Shown here piece by piece: positions 28,843-41,000 of a stretch of 64,000 nt of DNA (its first letter is position 1; each line of letters opens with the position of its first letter). The position numbers were made by a program, and so were the translations under genes. This stretch comes from an uncultured Acetatifactor sp. (GTDB taxonomy: Bacteria > Bacillota > Clostridia > Lachnospirales > Lachnospiraceae). The stretch is from positions 166,530-230,529 of the forward strand of contig CANPWA010000001.1 of assembly GCA_947581865.1 (NCBI GenBank), given 5' to 3'. The notes beneath the pieces are model-generated. The model was not told the DNA's origin, did no database searches, and saw nothing but the letters and a program-made list of their open reading frames with translations.

Positions 28843-29937
28843 ATGGAAAGTATGCCCTTAGTGATTCGGATCTTCATAATGGCGCTGTGGCTGTCCGTCA
28901 TCCCTGCGGCGGCGGGAGGCTGCTTTCAGAGAGTTTTAAAGCGTGACGGCGCTTCGGGGAATCCCGCGGCGGCGCGGGTGGTTTTTGGCTGGGTGAGCGG
29001 TCAGATGCTGCTCTGGGCGGTGTTTCAGGCATTGTGTGTTCCCTGTGTGCTCCGGGAGTCAACTTTTGACAAGGTAGTCCGCCTCTTTGAAGCGGCAACA
29101 GCCGCGCTTGTCCTTGCGGGGGCAGTGATCATGATCGTACAGAGGGAAAAAATAAAGCCTGTGCCCGGCCCGGAACGCTCCGGAAAAAACCGGGTGCAGA
29201 CAGGGCTGTGGCTCTGTTTCTTTGTTCTGCTGGGGCTGCAGCTGGTACAGGCGCTGCGCCTCACCTACGCGGACGGCGATGACGCCTACTATGTGGCGGT
29301 CTCCACCATCACGGAAAATGCAGAGACCCTGTACCGCAAGCTCCCCTATACGGGGGGAACCACCAGCGTGGACATAAGACATGGTCTGGCGCCCTTTCCC
29401 ATCTGGATTGCCTTTCTGGCAAGGGTAAGCGGCATCCCCACAGTCAGCGCCGCACACATTGCCGTGCCCCTGATGCTGATCCCCATGACTTACGGAATCT
29501 TTTATCTGCTGGGCAGACGGATGTTGAAAGGAAAGAAAAACGCCCTGCCCTTGTTTCTGATCTTTACGGAGCTGCTGACGCTGTTCGGTGACTACTCATT
29601 TTATACGGTGGAAAACTTTATGCTGGCGCGCAGCAGACAGGGAAAGGCAGCTCTGGGGAGCATCATCTTTCCCATGCTTTTGCTGCTTTTGCTGGTGTTT
29701 GCCGAAAGGATTTCGGAAGGGAAAAAGAGCGGTGCATCCTACTGGATTTTGTTGTGCTCTGTCATGACGGCAGGATGCCTTTGCAGCACCGTGGGATCGT
29801 TTCTTTCATGCCTGTTTGTGGCGGTTTCGGGAATCTGTATCGCTGTGGCTTACCGCCGGTTTAAGGTGCTGCCGCCCCTTGCGCTGTGCTGTGCGCCCTG
29901 TGTCTGTTATGCGCTGCTTTATCTGACCCAGCCATGA
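28843..29937 (+). CDS. DUF6077-like polytopic membrane protein (N-terminal part?)
   Basis: Hydrophobic ORF with YADGDDAYYVAVSTITENAETLYR extracytoplasmic motif; ends at TGA TAA. Confidence 0.55.
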   Translation: MESMPLVIRIFIMALWLSVIPAAAGGCFQRVLKRDGASGNPAAARVVFGWVSGQMLLWAVFQALCVPCVLRESTFDKVVRLFEAATAALVLAGAVIMIVQREKIKPVPGPERSGKNRVQTGLWLCFFVLLGLQLVQALRLTYADGDDAYYVAVSTITENAETLYRKLPYTGGTTSVDIRHGLAPFPIWIAFLARVSGIPTVSAAHIAVPLMLIPMTYGIFYLLGRRMLKGKKNALPLFLIFTELLTLFGDYSFYTVENFMLARSRQGKAALGSIIFPMLLLLLLVFAERISEGKKSGASYWILLCSVMTAGCLCSTVGSFLSCLFVAVSGICIAVAYRRFKVLPPLALCCAPCVCYALLYLTQP

Positions 29938-29961
29938 TAAAAAGCCGTTTGCTGCGGCGGA

Positions 29962-30750
29962 ATGCGAGGAAGTATGGAAAATCATGCCATTGTGCTCTTT
30001 CGTGAATATATGGGAACGGGACTCATTGTGATGTGGTTTCTGGTCTCTTTAGTCTATCTGTTCCTGAAGGAAGAGAAAAAGCAGATCCGGGTGCTGTTTC
30101 TCTATGTTCCGCTGGTATTGCTGTTATTGTTTTTCAACCCCCTGTTTGGTTTTCTGATGAGCAGATACATGGGGGATGATATTTCTTACCGTATCCTGTG
30201 GCTTTTGCCGGTGACGGTGGTGATCGCCTACACCTGTGTGTCGGTCTACGGCCGCCTCGCGGGGCGGAAGCGCATTGCTTTCAGTGTGCTGGCGGTCTTT
30301 CTGGTCATGGCATCGGGAAAGTGGATTTATTCCAACAGCTTTTTTTCCCGGGCGGAGAATCTCTATCATGTGCCTGACAGCATTGTGCATATCTGCGATG
30401 CCATAGAGGTGCCGGGGAGAGAAGTCACCGCAGTGTTTCCGCTGGATATGGTGCAGTATGTGAGGCAGTATTCCCCGGTGGTCTGCATGCCCTATGGCCG
30501 GGAGATTCTTGTGGAGAGCTGGAATGAGTGGGCGATTCAGAATCCTCTCTGCGATGCCATGGAGGCGGAGCAGATAAACGCTGCCCGGCTCTGCGCGCTG
30601 GCAAAGGAACAGGGCTGCATCTACATTGTGCTGCCCGGGGACAAGACCATCGCAGGAAGCATGGAGGAGGCGGGGTACGGGCTGTTTCTGGAGACCGACG
30701 GGTATAGAGTGTATAAGGATAAGGCTTTTGATGCCGCTTCCTCAATTTAA
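29962..30750 (+). CDS. Membrane protein, possible C-terminal half of the preceding gene
   Basis: Same reading frame as the preceding ORF; RYMGDDISYRILWLLPVTVVIAY; no clear RBS. Confidence 0.5.
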   Translation: MRGSMENHAIVLFREYMGTGLIVMWFLVSLVYLFLKEEKKQIRVLFLYVPLVLLLLFFNPLFGFLMSRYMGDDISYRILWLLPVTVVIAYTCVSVYGRLAGRKRIAFSVLAVFLVMASGKWIYSNSFFSRAENLYHVPDSIVHICDAIEVPGREVTAVFPLDMVQYVRQYSPVVCMPYGREILVESWNEWAIQNPLCDAMEAEQINAARLCALAKEQGCIYIVLPGDKTIAGSMEEAGYGLFLETDGYRVYKDKAFDAASSI

Positions 30751-30766
30751 TTTTCTAAAAATCTGC

Positions 30767-30794
30767 TTGCATATTTTTATCAGAAGCTTATAAT
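30767..30794 (+). promoter_or_regulatory. Putative sigma-A promoter
   Basis: TTGCAT - 16 nt - TATAAT upstream of the Rpn-family gene. Confidence 0.5.
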
Positions 30795-30843
30795 GAAAAG
30801 TACAGACAGATTTCCCCTGCCAACATTCGACAAAGGAGAATTT

Positions 30844-31644
30844 ATGGCAAAAAGGAAATTTGAAGACCTGAACTTAAAAGACGCGTTTTTGTTTGGTGCT
30901 GCGCTGGAGGACGAGGAGACCTGCAGGCTGTCCCTGGAGCTTATGCTGGGGAGAGAGATTTCCTCCGTGACGGTGCACGCCGAACACACCATTTTCTACA
31001 ACTCCGACTACCGCAGTGTCCGGCTGGACATCTTTGCGACGGACGAGGAGCAGAGCCGCTACAATGTGGAGATGCAGGGGGTGAGCCGGGGAAACCTCGC
31101 CAGGAGAAGCCGTCTGTATCAGGCGCAGCTGGATGCCTCGGCGTTAACCCCGGGGGAGAGCTTTGAAACGCTGCCTCCCGGATATGTCATCTTTGTGTGT
31201 GCATTTGACCCCTTCGGGAGCGGGCTGTACCGCTACACCTTTGAAAACCGCTGCCTGGAGACGGGGATGCCCCTGGAGGATGGAGCAAGGAAGATATTTC
31301 TAAGCACCAGGGGGACGGATGACTCCGGGGTGCCGGAAGGGCTGGTGCACTTTCTGAAGTATGTGGAGGAGAGCACGGAGAGCTGTGCGAGGAGCCTGGG
31401 GGACGAGACGGTGAACCGGATCCACCGGCGCGTGGAGGAGTTGAAGAAGAGCAGAGAATGGGGGCAGAGGTACATGAAGTTTGAAGAGCTGTTAAAGGAT
31501 GCGAGGGAAGAGGGCATGGAAGAGGGAACCGCCCGTATGCAGCGTCTGATAGAGCGGATGACAACCGCCGGCGAGGCGCATCTGACGGCAAAGCTTTCCG
31601 ATACGGATTTTTTGAACGAGATGTACGAAAAGCATCAGATCTGA
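30844..31644 (+). CDS. Rpn family recombination-promoting nuclease / PD-(D/E)XK transposase-like protein
   Basis: NLKDAFLFGAALEDEETCRLSLELMLG, RLDIFATDEEQSRYNVEMQ (D...E-x-Q nuclease core), RRSRLYQAQLD; RBS AAAGGAG. Confidence 0.85.
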   Translation: MAKRKFEDLNLKDAFLFGAALEDEETCRLSLELMLGREISSVTVHAEHTIFYNSDYRSVRLDIFATDEEQSRYNVEMQGVSRGNLARRSRLYQAQLDASALTPGESFETLPPGYVIFVCAFDPFGSGLYRYTFENRCLETGMPLEDGARKIFLSTRGTDDSGVPEGLVHFLKYVEESTESCARSLGDETVNRIHRRVEELKKSREWGQRYMKFEELLKDAREEGMEEGTARMQRLIERMTTAGEAHLTAKLSDTDFLNEMYEKHQI

Positions 31645-31838
31645 GGCTTTGCCCGGCACCGTGTCTGCCCGTGCTGCGCTTGCCGGCGCGGTAATGTATC
31701 GTGTTATGCCCGGTTTATGTTGTATCTGAAATTCCTGTCCTGATGTTTCTAATGGATGCGTTCGGCATCCGATTACCCCACAACAGATCCGGCAGGGGAA
31801 TCCGTCTGTGAGCGACCCCTTCTGTTATCGTTTTATAT

Positions 31839-31850
31839 TGAAGCGCTTCA
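31839..31850. promoter_or_regulatory. Perfect 12-bp palindrome TGAAGCGCTTCA, LacI-family/cre-like operator candidate
   Basis: Perfect inverted repeat with central CG, ~235 bp upstream of the giant pectinase start. Confidence 0.45.
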
Positions 31851-32083
31851 TTGAGAGACTCCAGAAAAAGTCTTGTCAACTTTGCCAAATTTCACTGAAA
31901 TTAGTTGTATAATTTGTTGAAAAACTGTTCAAAGCGCATAAAAAAATTGAAAAATCCATTGACAAATGCTATGCTAGAAATAGCCTATTAAAATATCTAT
32001 ACTAGCGTCAGTGTGTGTGTACCGGCACGGAAGTTAGGGAGGATATCAGCAAAAGGACACTATAAAAATGGGAGGAAAGGAAC

Positions 32084-35000
32084 ATGAGCAAAAAGCTTAA
32101 AAAGCAGCTGGGTAAAATAATGTCCGTTATTTTATCGGTTGCAATGCTTGTAGGGACGCTTCCGGCAGATCTGCTGGGAGGGATTGCAAGCGTAAGTGCG
32201 GCTGAGAATGCAGATGCTGCAGCCAAGATCACCTATGAACAGGGTGAATGGGCGGCAGACGGAGAGACTCAGAGCCGTACCACAACTTGGGAATTCGTCA
32301 CGAAATCTCAAGAAGCTGGCGACTCCTTTACGGGCGCTACGATTAACGAGGGCGATACCGCCTGCGGGATCACGGCGCTGGCAGGAAAGGTCAGTGTAAA
32401 GATGACAGGGCAGGGCTTTACTTTGGGTGCAGATGCGTCGGCATCTTTGCCTTTGGATAAAGACACCACTTCTGTTGTATTGAAAATAACAATGGCAAGT
32501 ACCAGTAGCGGCAGGGCGATCACGGTGGGTGATGCCGAATCCGTTGTCTTAGCCCATGGCAAAGAACTGAAAAAAGGTGAGGAATATACGTCAGAAGCAC
32601 TGGGCGCCGGGTACATGACCGTTGCGGATGATGGTACTAAGACATTAAAGCTGACTAACGGAATTGTCGAGGGAGGCTCGGCCGGCGATAGCAAGATTGG
32701 TCAGATCACTATCGTGGAGACCAAAGCTGCCGGAGGCAGTGAAGAAGGCGGCGGCGGGGAGTCCGGCGGCGGTGGTGACACCGGAAACACCGATACCGAG
32801 TCCAAGACTTATGTACTGGAAAGCAAAGACCTGGCTGCTTTTGCGCAGAACGCAAAGCAGGACAGTGAGACGGAGACTGCGGGTACGGACGGTTTCTTTA
32901 CCCTTATATACAGTACAAAATCTGCGATCAATGAAAGCTCAAAAACCTGGACGGATGGATATACGTCCGGACAGAGGATTAACTTTGGCGGTAAGGCTGA
33001 TGTTAAAAAGAATTCCATCAAGTTTACCACGACCAATGCTGCGACGGTGAAGATCTGGTTTGTACAGGGTGGATCTGATAACCGCCAGATGGTAATCCTG
33101 AATGAGGGCGGCACAGAGGTGACAGCTACCGCATTGGAGGGAATGGCACAAAATAGTCCCTACTACGGCGAGCTGGAACTGGAGGATGCCGGTACCTATT
33201 ATTTGGGAGGAAAAACCGGTAACAACTATATATATAAGGTAGAGGTAGATGTTGCCGGCGAATCCGGCGGAGAGACCCCTGCCAATGTTGAAGCAACCGT
33301 GACCGTGGAAAATAAGGAGCTGCTTTCCGAGGGAGACACCATCAAGCTGGTGGATGCTGAAGGAAAAGAAGTTGCTGTAACCGATGGCGGAAAGGTTACT
33401 TTGACAGTAGGCGCTGCTTATACCGCAGCTGTTAAGACTGCGGAGGGAACGGCGAAGGAAGGCTTTGGCGCCAAGATCAACGGTGAAAACAGCGTTACGG
33501 CGGCTGCGGATACCACGGAGCTGAAGATTACGGTGATATCCACCAAGGCTGAGGTGACTCCTTCCATCACGTTCGCTGAGGGAAGTGATTTTGGCACGAA
33601 CAAGCTCTACGCTGTAAACGGTACAAAAAAAGAGGTAGAGCTGAAAAACGGCGAAGCTGCTTTGCTGGAGAAGGAGACACTCTACAGCCTTGTTGTAAAG
33701 GATGCAGAGGGTAAGACTCTCGCGGCATGGAAAGCAGATGCAAACGCAAGCGGCAAGGCGGAGTTTACGACTTCTGCGGAGGAGAAGCAGACCGTTGCGA
33801 TTGTTCTGACGAAAGTTGCCAATGTAAAAGTGACTCCTGTTATCGAGGGCAAGGATCTGCTGGGTACCAGCAACAAGGTTGTCCTGACGGTAGGGGGGGA
33901 CAGCGTTGAAGTTGTCTCCGGAAAGGAGCTTTCGCTTCTTGCCAGCACAACATATGATATTGAGATCAAAGATGCCAATGGAAAGAAAGTAGACTCTCTT
34001 GAGGCTCTTGTGGATTCCAAGAAGACATACACTACCGGTGCGGAGGATGGCGCTGAGGTGACCATCGTTGTAAATGTACCCGTAACCAAGAAGACCACCT
34101 GGGATAAATTTGCAAAGACCGACGGAACACCGGAACTCGGGCAGGAGCTGCCTTCTAATCCCGGTATTTTGTATCAGGAGAGGGGAACCAGTTCCGGATG
34201 TTCCTACGACGGAACGCTTCGTTTCCGTCCCGGAGTTGTGCTGTATCTGCTTCTGCAGGACAGTACCACGAAAGTGACATATGCCCAGACCTGCAGCGCT
34301 ACCAATGCAGGCAGACCTACCTATGTAGGAGGCAAGGACAGCGGTTATCAGGTGGAGATGACCTCCACAGAGAGTTCTGTCACCATTGATGACGTCACGG
34401 ATCTGGTAGTGACACTGGATGGCAAGAGATATCTGCCTATCGAATCCGGCGGTGACGTAAAGATCAAGTCCATTACTCTGACAGAGTACAGCCCCGTAAA
34501 CGAAGTGACCGTGAGCGGTACGGTCAGCGGAGTAAGCGGCAAGAACATTACAGAGATCAAGTTCAAGAATCTTGACAATCCCAAGGCAGAACTTGTGAAG
34601 GCTGTTTTGGACGGGAGCGGAAAGTACACCGCGAAACTGAGACGTGTTGCCGGAAGGACCAATTATGCGGCAGTTATCTCCGCAGTGGGCTACAAGATCG
34701 ATGACGCAAACGATGCGGATAAGTTCACCCTGCTTGGAAACGATGCGACTGCAACACAGGATTTCTCCATCGCAGAGGCACCTGTGGCTACCGTTTCCGG
34801 TAAGATCACCGGTATCACCGATGTGAAGGGTGATTTGGGCGTTTCCCTGATCCCTGATAATACTGCGCTTGCGCCGATCGAGCTGACAGTGACGAAGGGC
34901 GCGAATAATGAGTATACCTATAAGGATGCTGTGCTGGAGGCTGGCAGAAAGTATACTGTCGAGCTGACCAACGCGGATGACTTTGAGGTAACCGGAGAGT

Positions 35001-38000
35001 TTTCTGTTGCAAAGGATGAGACCACTCATGATATTGCGGCAACTCCCAGGACCACATATGAGGTGAGCGGTAAATTAGTGACTTCCGACAAGAAAACAGC
35101 GAATGTCACCAAGATTACCTTTACCAATATGGACAAAAAGGAGTATTCCTACACCTTCGATGTGAAGGACGGAGCGTATACTGCCAAGCTTCGCACGGCA
35201 GAGTATGAGACCAGTGTGGATGGCAGCGATTATACCGCGTTCGACCATGTGAGCGTGAAGGATGCTGCAGTTACAAATGATGTATATCTGCAGGGTGCGG
35301 TTGACACCTCCGCTGTAGAGTACAAGGCAGAGGTTACTGTGGGCGAGGGCAAGGATTTCTCCACCATCGCCGAGGCAGTGGCTTATATCTCCCGGATGAC
35401 CAGAACGGATGATCAGAGAGTGACCATCGTTTTGGAAAAGGGTAAAGTTTACAGGGAGCAGCTGGTGATCGATACTCCCAACATTACCATTAAGGGTAAT
35501 GGCTCTACCATTACCTGGTACTATGGCGTGGGCTTCTCTTACTACAGCGCGAAGCTTTCCTCAGATGGCAAGAGCGCATATTACGACGAGGCTTATGCAG
35601 TAGATAAGTATACCAAGACCACGATCTCCCAGAATCCCGGCCACTGGGGAGCTACCGTAAATCTGCTCGCAGGCGCTAAGGGCTTTGCGGCAGAGGATCT
35701 GACCTTCGAGAATTCCCTCAACAGATATATGACCAAAGAGGAGATTGCGGACGGTGCGGATGGCAATACGGATGCAGGCGTAACCAGAAGAACGGATGAA
35801 AATATTGATGTCCTTTCCAAGAAGGCGAAGGAGAGAGCGTGCGTTCTTTACATTCAGGCGGATGACACCACCTACAAGAACTGTAATCTGCTGAGCAGAC
35901 AGGACACCCTGTATACCGGTGATGCAGATGAGAATTCCTATTTCCTGAATTGTACCATTGAAGGTAATGTGGATTATATCTGCGGCGACGGCAACCCCGT
36001 GTTTGATAAGTGTACCTTGAGCATGTATGGATATCCGGAAGCTTCAACGGGCGCATACATCGTTGCAAACAAGGCAAAGGCAAAACACGGATATCTGTTC
36101 AACAACTGTAAGATCGTACAGTCCAGCCAAAAGGGGCTGCTCCCTACCACCGAAAACATTCTGGTGCGTGCATGGGATGCCGGTACCGTGGTATGGCTGA
36201 ACACAGAAGTGGCTACGGCGGACATGATCAGCGCTGTGGGTTATGCAGACATGAATGCAACCGTGGCAGCCTCTCATTATTACGAGTATAATACCCATAC
36301 GCCCGACGGCAAGGCGGTTGATGTCAGCGGACGTCCTGCGGCAGGTGTTACCATCATGACCAAGGCAGAGGCGGAGGCGGTTGAGCTGACCTCTTACTTT
36401 GACGGATGGAAGCCTCTGTACTATGAAGGCAAGATCATGCTCAATGATCTGAACCTTAAGATTACTGCACCTGTGGCAGGGGAAGCTCCCGATACCTCTG
36501 TGAGTCTGAGCCAGACGGGCGTGACCCTGAAGTCCCAGAATGTGACCTGGTATGAGGAAGGCGCTTCCGAGGCATTCACAGGCGCAGCCTTTGGCGATGA
36601 GACAGTGTATGTTGCCAAAGTGGATCTGCAGCTTGACAGCATCTATGGCTTTGGTCCCAAGCTGAATGTGGCAGGAGACAGCGCCGCATTGGGCGTGGAT
36701 TACACAGAGAATAAAGACGGAAGCGTCACTGTCAGCGTGCGTTATGCGACAGGCATTACCGGGCTTTATGATATTGATCTGAGCCAGGGGCTTAAAAAAG
36801 GTGTGGAGTATCCCGGCGGCATCTCCGTGCTGGAGGATATGGCTGCCAAGGGTAATACCACTGTAGACGGTGTGGAGTATCCCCATACTGTCCAGGGTAC
36901 CGGAAATCCCTCACCGAATAAGGGCGAGATCCCTGCGTCAGGTGCCGTGCTTGTGCTGAACGCGGAAAAAGACGGCAAACTGACGGTGGTTTCCACCACG
37001 ACAGGCAAGACCCTGCACTTTGTTCATGGATCGGATAAGACGGATGAGCTGAATACATCGCCTTCTGCTGCCGCAACCTATACGTTCAGTGTCACGAAGG
37101 GAGAGACCTATTACTTCTACGGCGACGGAACGAAGGTGGTACTGGCAAGCATTGTGGTAAATTACAGCGATGCAAAACCCGGCGACTGGAGTAAAGTTGC
37201 CGCTCCGGAGATTGTTGACGTGGCGGTAGGTCAGATCGGCGCTGCGGACACCAACGGTGCAAAACCCGGAGAGATCAAGGTTCGCGCAAAGGGTCTGATC
37301 AGCCTCAACGGCGGCGACAAGATCGAAGTGGATATGATCGATGCCCGGGGCAATGTTGTGGATACCCAGATCAATGGCGCTAAGAACTATACTGCAAAGG
37401 AGCCCGTTGCCGAGGTTACATTTACTCCCACGGCTTCCGGCGAGTATACCTTCATCGCGAGACTGGTGAGATCCGGCGAGAAAGACAAGACAAGCGCTGA
37501 GTCGAAAGCGGCAGCCTTTGTGCTTCCCATGGGGCATGCTGTGATCGCCAGCGTGACCAATAAGTGTGCGGCAGCCGATGCAAAAGACGGCGATCTGACA
37601 GGAGCGCTGGAAGTTGTATGGAGCAAAGTGCCCGAGGCTAGAAGCTACACCGTGACTGTTGTCACTTCCGCAAAGACCTATACTGTGGATACCACATCTC
37701 TCAGCACGGTTGTAAAAGAGCTGCCCGTGGGCGAGACCGTGACGGTTTCCGTGACGGCCCATGGCGGAGATGAGAAGAATGTATCCGTACCCAGCAAGGA
37801 AGACAGAGACCTGGGCGAATACAAAGTTACCAACCAGAACAACAGAACCTGGACCTATGCTGCATTTGGAAGCGGCGTTGATACCAAGAATAACAGCGCG
37901 ACGCCTAAGTTTGGCGCGGACGGCAATCTGGAGTCCGTAAACGTAAAGAGTACCGGCGGCAAGGGTAAGATCGTGCCCGGTTCCACGGACGGTCTGGCAT

Positions 38001-41000
38001 ACTACTACACGGCGATCGATCCTGCGACAGAAAACTTCACGCTGACCGCAAAAGTAAGTGTGAATACATGGACGCTTTCCAACGGTCAGGACGGTTTCGG
38101 TATGATGGTTGCCGATGCGGTAGGCGAAGACGGCAACGGTACGGCATTCTGGAACAACTCCTATCAGCTGCTCTCCAGCAAGATTGAGTATTACTGGGAT
38201 GCAAGTGCAAATGAAGGAAAAGGTGCGGTGACCACCTCCTCCGAATATCCGAAGTACACCATGAAGCTTGGTCTTGGATGGACGGCAAAAGAAGGCACCA
38301 CATTGACGGATGTCAATAAGATTGCGGCAGGTCAGCAGTCCATGCCTGCGAACTTCTCCACCACTTCCGGAACATTGGAGACATACGCTCCTCAAAACGG
38401 TAAGGATAAAGGTGAGTACAATATCGTAGGTAAGAGAACGGCTCTTGCGGACAAATCTGCTGAGGCAACACAGAAGGAGAAGGATATTCTCTCATTAACC
38501 GAGTTTACTCTTCAGATTCAGAGAAATAACACCGGTTATATCCTCAGATATCTGAATGAGAAGAATGAGGTGATCAACGAGAAGACCTTCTACGATGATG
38601 ACAGAAATAAACTGACCCAGATCGACAAGAAGAATATCTATGTAGGATTCTTTGCAAGCAGAAACGCTGACATTACGGTAAGTGATATTACCCTGACCAC
38701 GATCCTGCCCGAGGAGGATGATGCGGCAGCGGCAAAAGAGATCACTTATGTGGATCCCGATTATAAGATCCTGTCTGCAGTCACTTCCAACTCTGAGGAA
38801 TATGAGCTGGTTTACTACGGCAATGCAGACGGCAAACTGACCATCGTGGATGCCAAGGGCAATCTGCTGGCGCAGAGCCTTGAAGTGAGCGCGAAGAAGA
38901 AGTACAGCTTTGGCTCCAAGCTGGATGAGGGTACGAACAAATTTGAAATCGTATTTGTACCCAATTCCGACTATGTGCCGGGCGACAATCAGAAACTGAG
39001 CAACTATAATAAGTGGGTATCTTCCCATAAAGTAGAGTATCGCCGTCTGGGTGATGTGATCTATGTAGCACCTAACGGACAGAGTACCAATGACGGTTCG
39101 GAAAACAGCCCTGTGGATGTTTATACCGCAGTGGCTTATGCGGCACCCGGACAGACCATTTATCTGGCAGGCGGTACCTACAACTTGGAGGATCCGATCC
39201 TGATCGACAGAGGGCATGACGGTACTGCCAAGCAGCCCATCAAAATGCTGGCAAAGAATACGGATCAGAGCAACAGACCTATATTTAACTTTAGCAATCA
39301 GAAAGACCAGTCCGTCACTTCCTTTACCATGGCAGCTGACTACTGGCATTTCAAGGGATTTGATGTGACGAAGTCGCCCAATGCCCAGAAGGGTATCCAG
39401 GTATCCGGCGACCACAATGTACTGGAACTGCTGAAGACCTATGAGAACGGCAATACCGGTATCCAGATCAGCCGTTATCTGGGAAGCGACAGCTATGCAG
39501 ACTGGCCTTCCTACAACACTGTTCTGAACTGTACCTCCTATCTGAATGCAGATGCGGGTTACGAGGATGCAGACGGATTCGCGGCGAAGCTGACCGTGGC
39601 TGACGGAAACAGGTTTGTGGGCTGTATCGCAGCTTATAACGCGGACGACGGCTGGGATCTCTTCGCAAAGGTTCAGTCCGGCAGCATCGGTTCCGTGACC
39701 ATCGAGAACTGTCTCGCGTTCAAGAACGGTTATGTGATGGATGAAACGCATACGCAGGTGATCAATGCCGGTAACGGTAACGGATTCAAGATGGGCGGCG
39801 ACAGCATGAGCGGTTACCATGTCCTGAAGAATTCCGTGGCCTTTGGCAACAAGGCAAAGGGTATTGATTCCAACAGCTGTCCTGACATTCAGATTTACAA
39901 CAGCACATCCTTTGACAATGAGAGCAACAACGTGGCATTCTACACCAATACTGCAGTAAATACCGATTACTATGCGGAGGGTATTTTGTCCCTGAAGACT
40001 TCCAATGCGGTGGCAGAGAATATCAAGCCTGTTGGTACTCAGAATAACAACAAGATTTACGGCGCAAGCAACTATTACTTTAACGGTTCCAAGTCTGTAA
40101 ACAGTGAAGGTAAAGAAGCAAGCCTTGACTGGTTTGTAAATACCGACATGGAGTCAGGCATCAAGGGGATCACCAGAAAAACAGACGGTACCATCGATAT
40201 GGGTGATTTCCTGAAGCTCAGTGAAAAGGCGCCCGCAAACGTAGGCGCAAGACTCTATGAGAGCACTTCCGCAGATGAGGTTTTGGTTGCATCCGCAGAG
40301 GTAGATGTATACGCGGGAACGGTAAATACTCTGGCAGAAGTAAAACTTCCCGAGGAGCTTCAAGAGGAGGGTTACAGCTGGAAATATCCCGAGACCCTTA
40401 CCTCCGTATTTGCAGGAACCAGCGTAGAGTTCATTGCAGCCGCTGAGAATAAAGCGGACAGGGCAGTGACGGTGAACTTTGTGGAAGTGACCGGTGTTGC
40501 CTTGGAGCTGGATGAGGAGGCGCTGCCTCTGATCGGCGAGGACGAAGTTGAGATTACCGTTGTACCGGTAACGGCGCCTGAGATCGATCTGGAGGATGTT
40601 CAGAATGCGCCTGAGGTTACGCTCACATTGAGCGAGACCAGCAGGCTGGGACTGAGCATTGCCAATGCAGAAGGCAGTAAGGATGTCTGGACGGTAAAGA
40701 GAGCTGCAAACTCCGGAGAGGGTCTTGCAAAACTCACCGCAAAGATCACTGCCGCCAAATCCGGGACGAAGACGGTTACAAAGCAGGTAAGCTGCAGCTT
40801 TATCACCAGAGCGGCGGAGAACACCATCAGCTATAAGATCACAGATCAGACAGACGGCATAACGATTGAAGGAACAGACACCGCGGCAGACAAAGTCACC
40901 ATGACCTCCAAGGATTCCTTCACGCTCAGCGAGCTGAAAGCTTCTTTGACCGGCAAGGCAGCAGCAAACACCAAGGTGAATGTGTCTGTGAGCGATACCA

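Noticed and set aside
30844-31644. Rpn-like gene as part of an IS element
   Set aside because: No terminal inverted repeats or target-site duplication could be seen on either side.
31959-31994. TTGACA ... TATTAAAAT as the promoter of the giant pectinase
   Set aside because: Spacing to the best -10 is ~21 nt, too long for a confident sigma-A call; not listed as a feature.
31965-32083. Possible riboswitch in the leader of the giant pectinase
   Set aside because: Only a weak GCTAT/ATAGC hairpin; no conserved c-di-GMP or other aptamer core could be recognised.
32939-35029. 696-aa antisense ORF within the giant pectinase gene
   Set aside because: Shadow ORF produced by codon composition of the sense gene; Cys/His/Leu-rich composition, no domain and no RBS.
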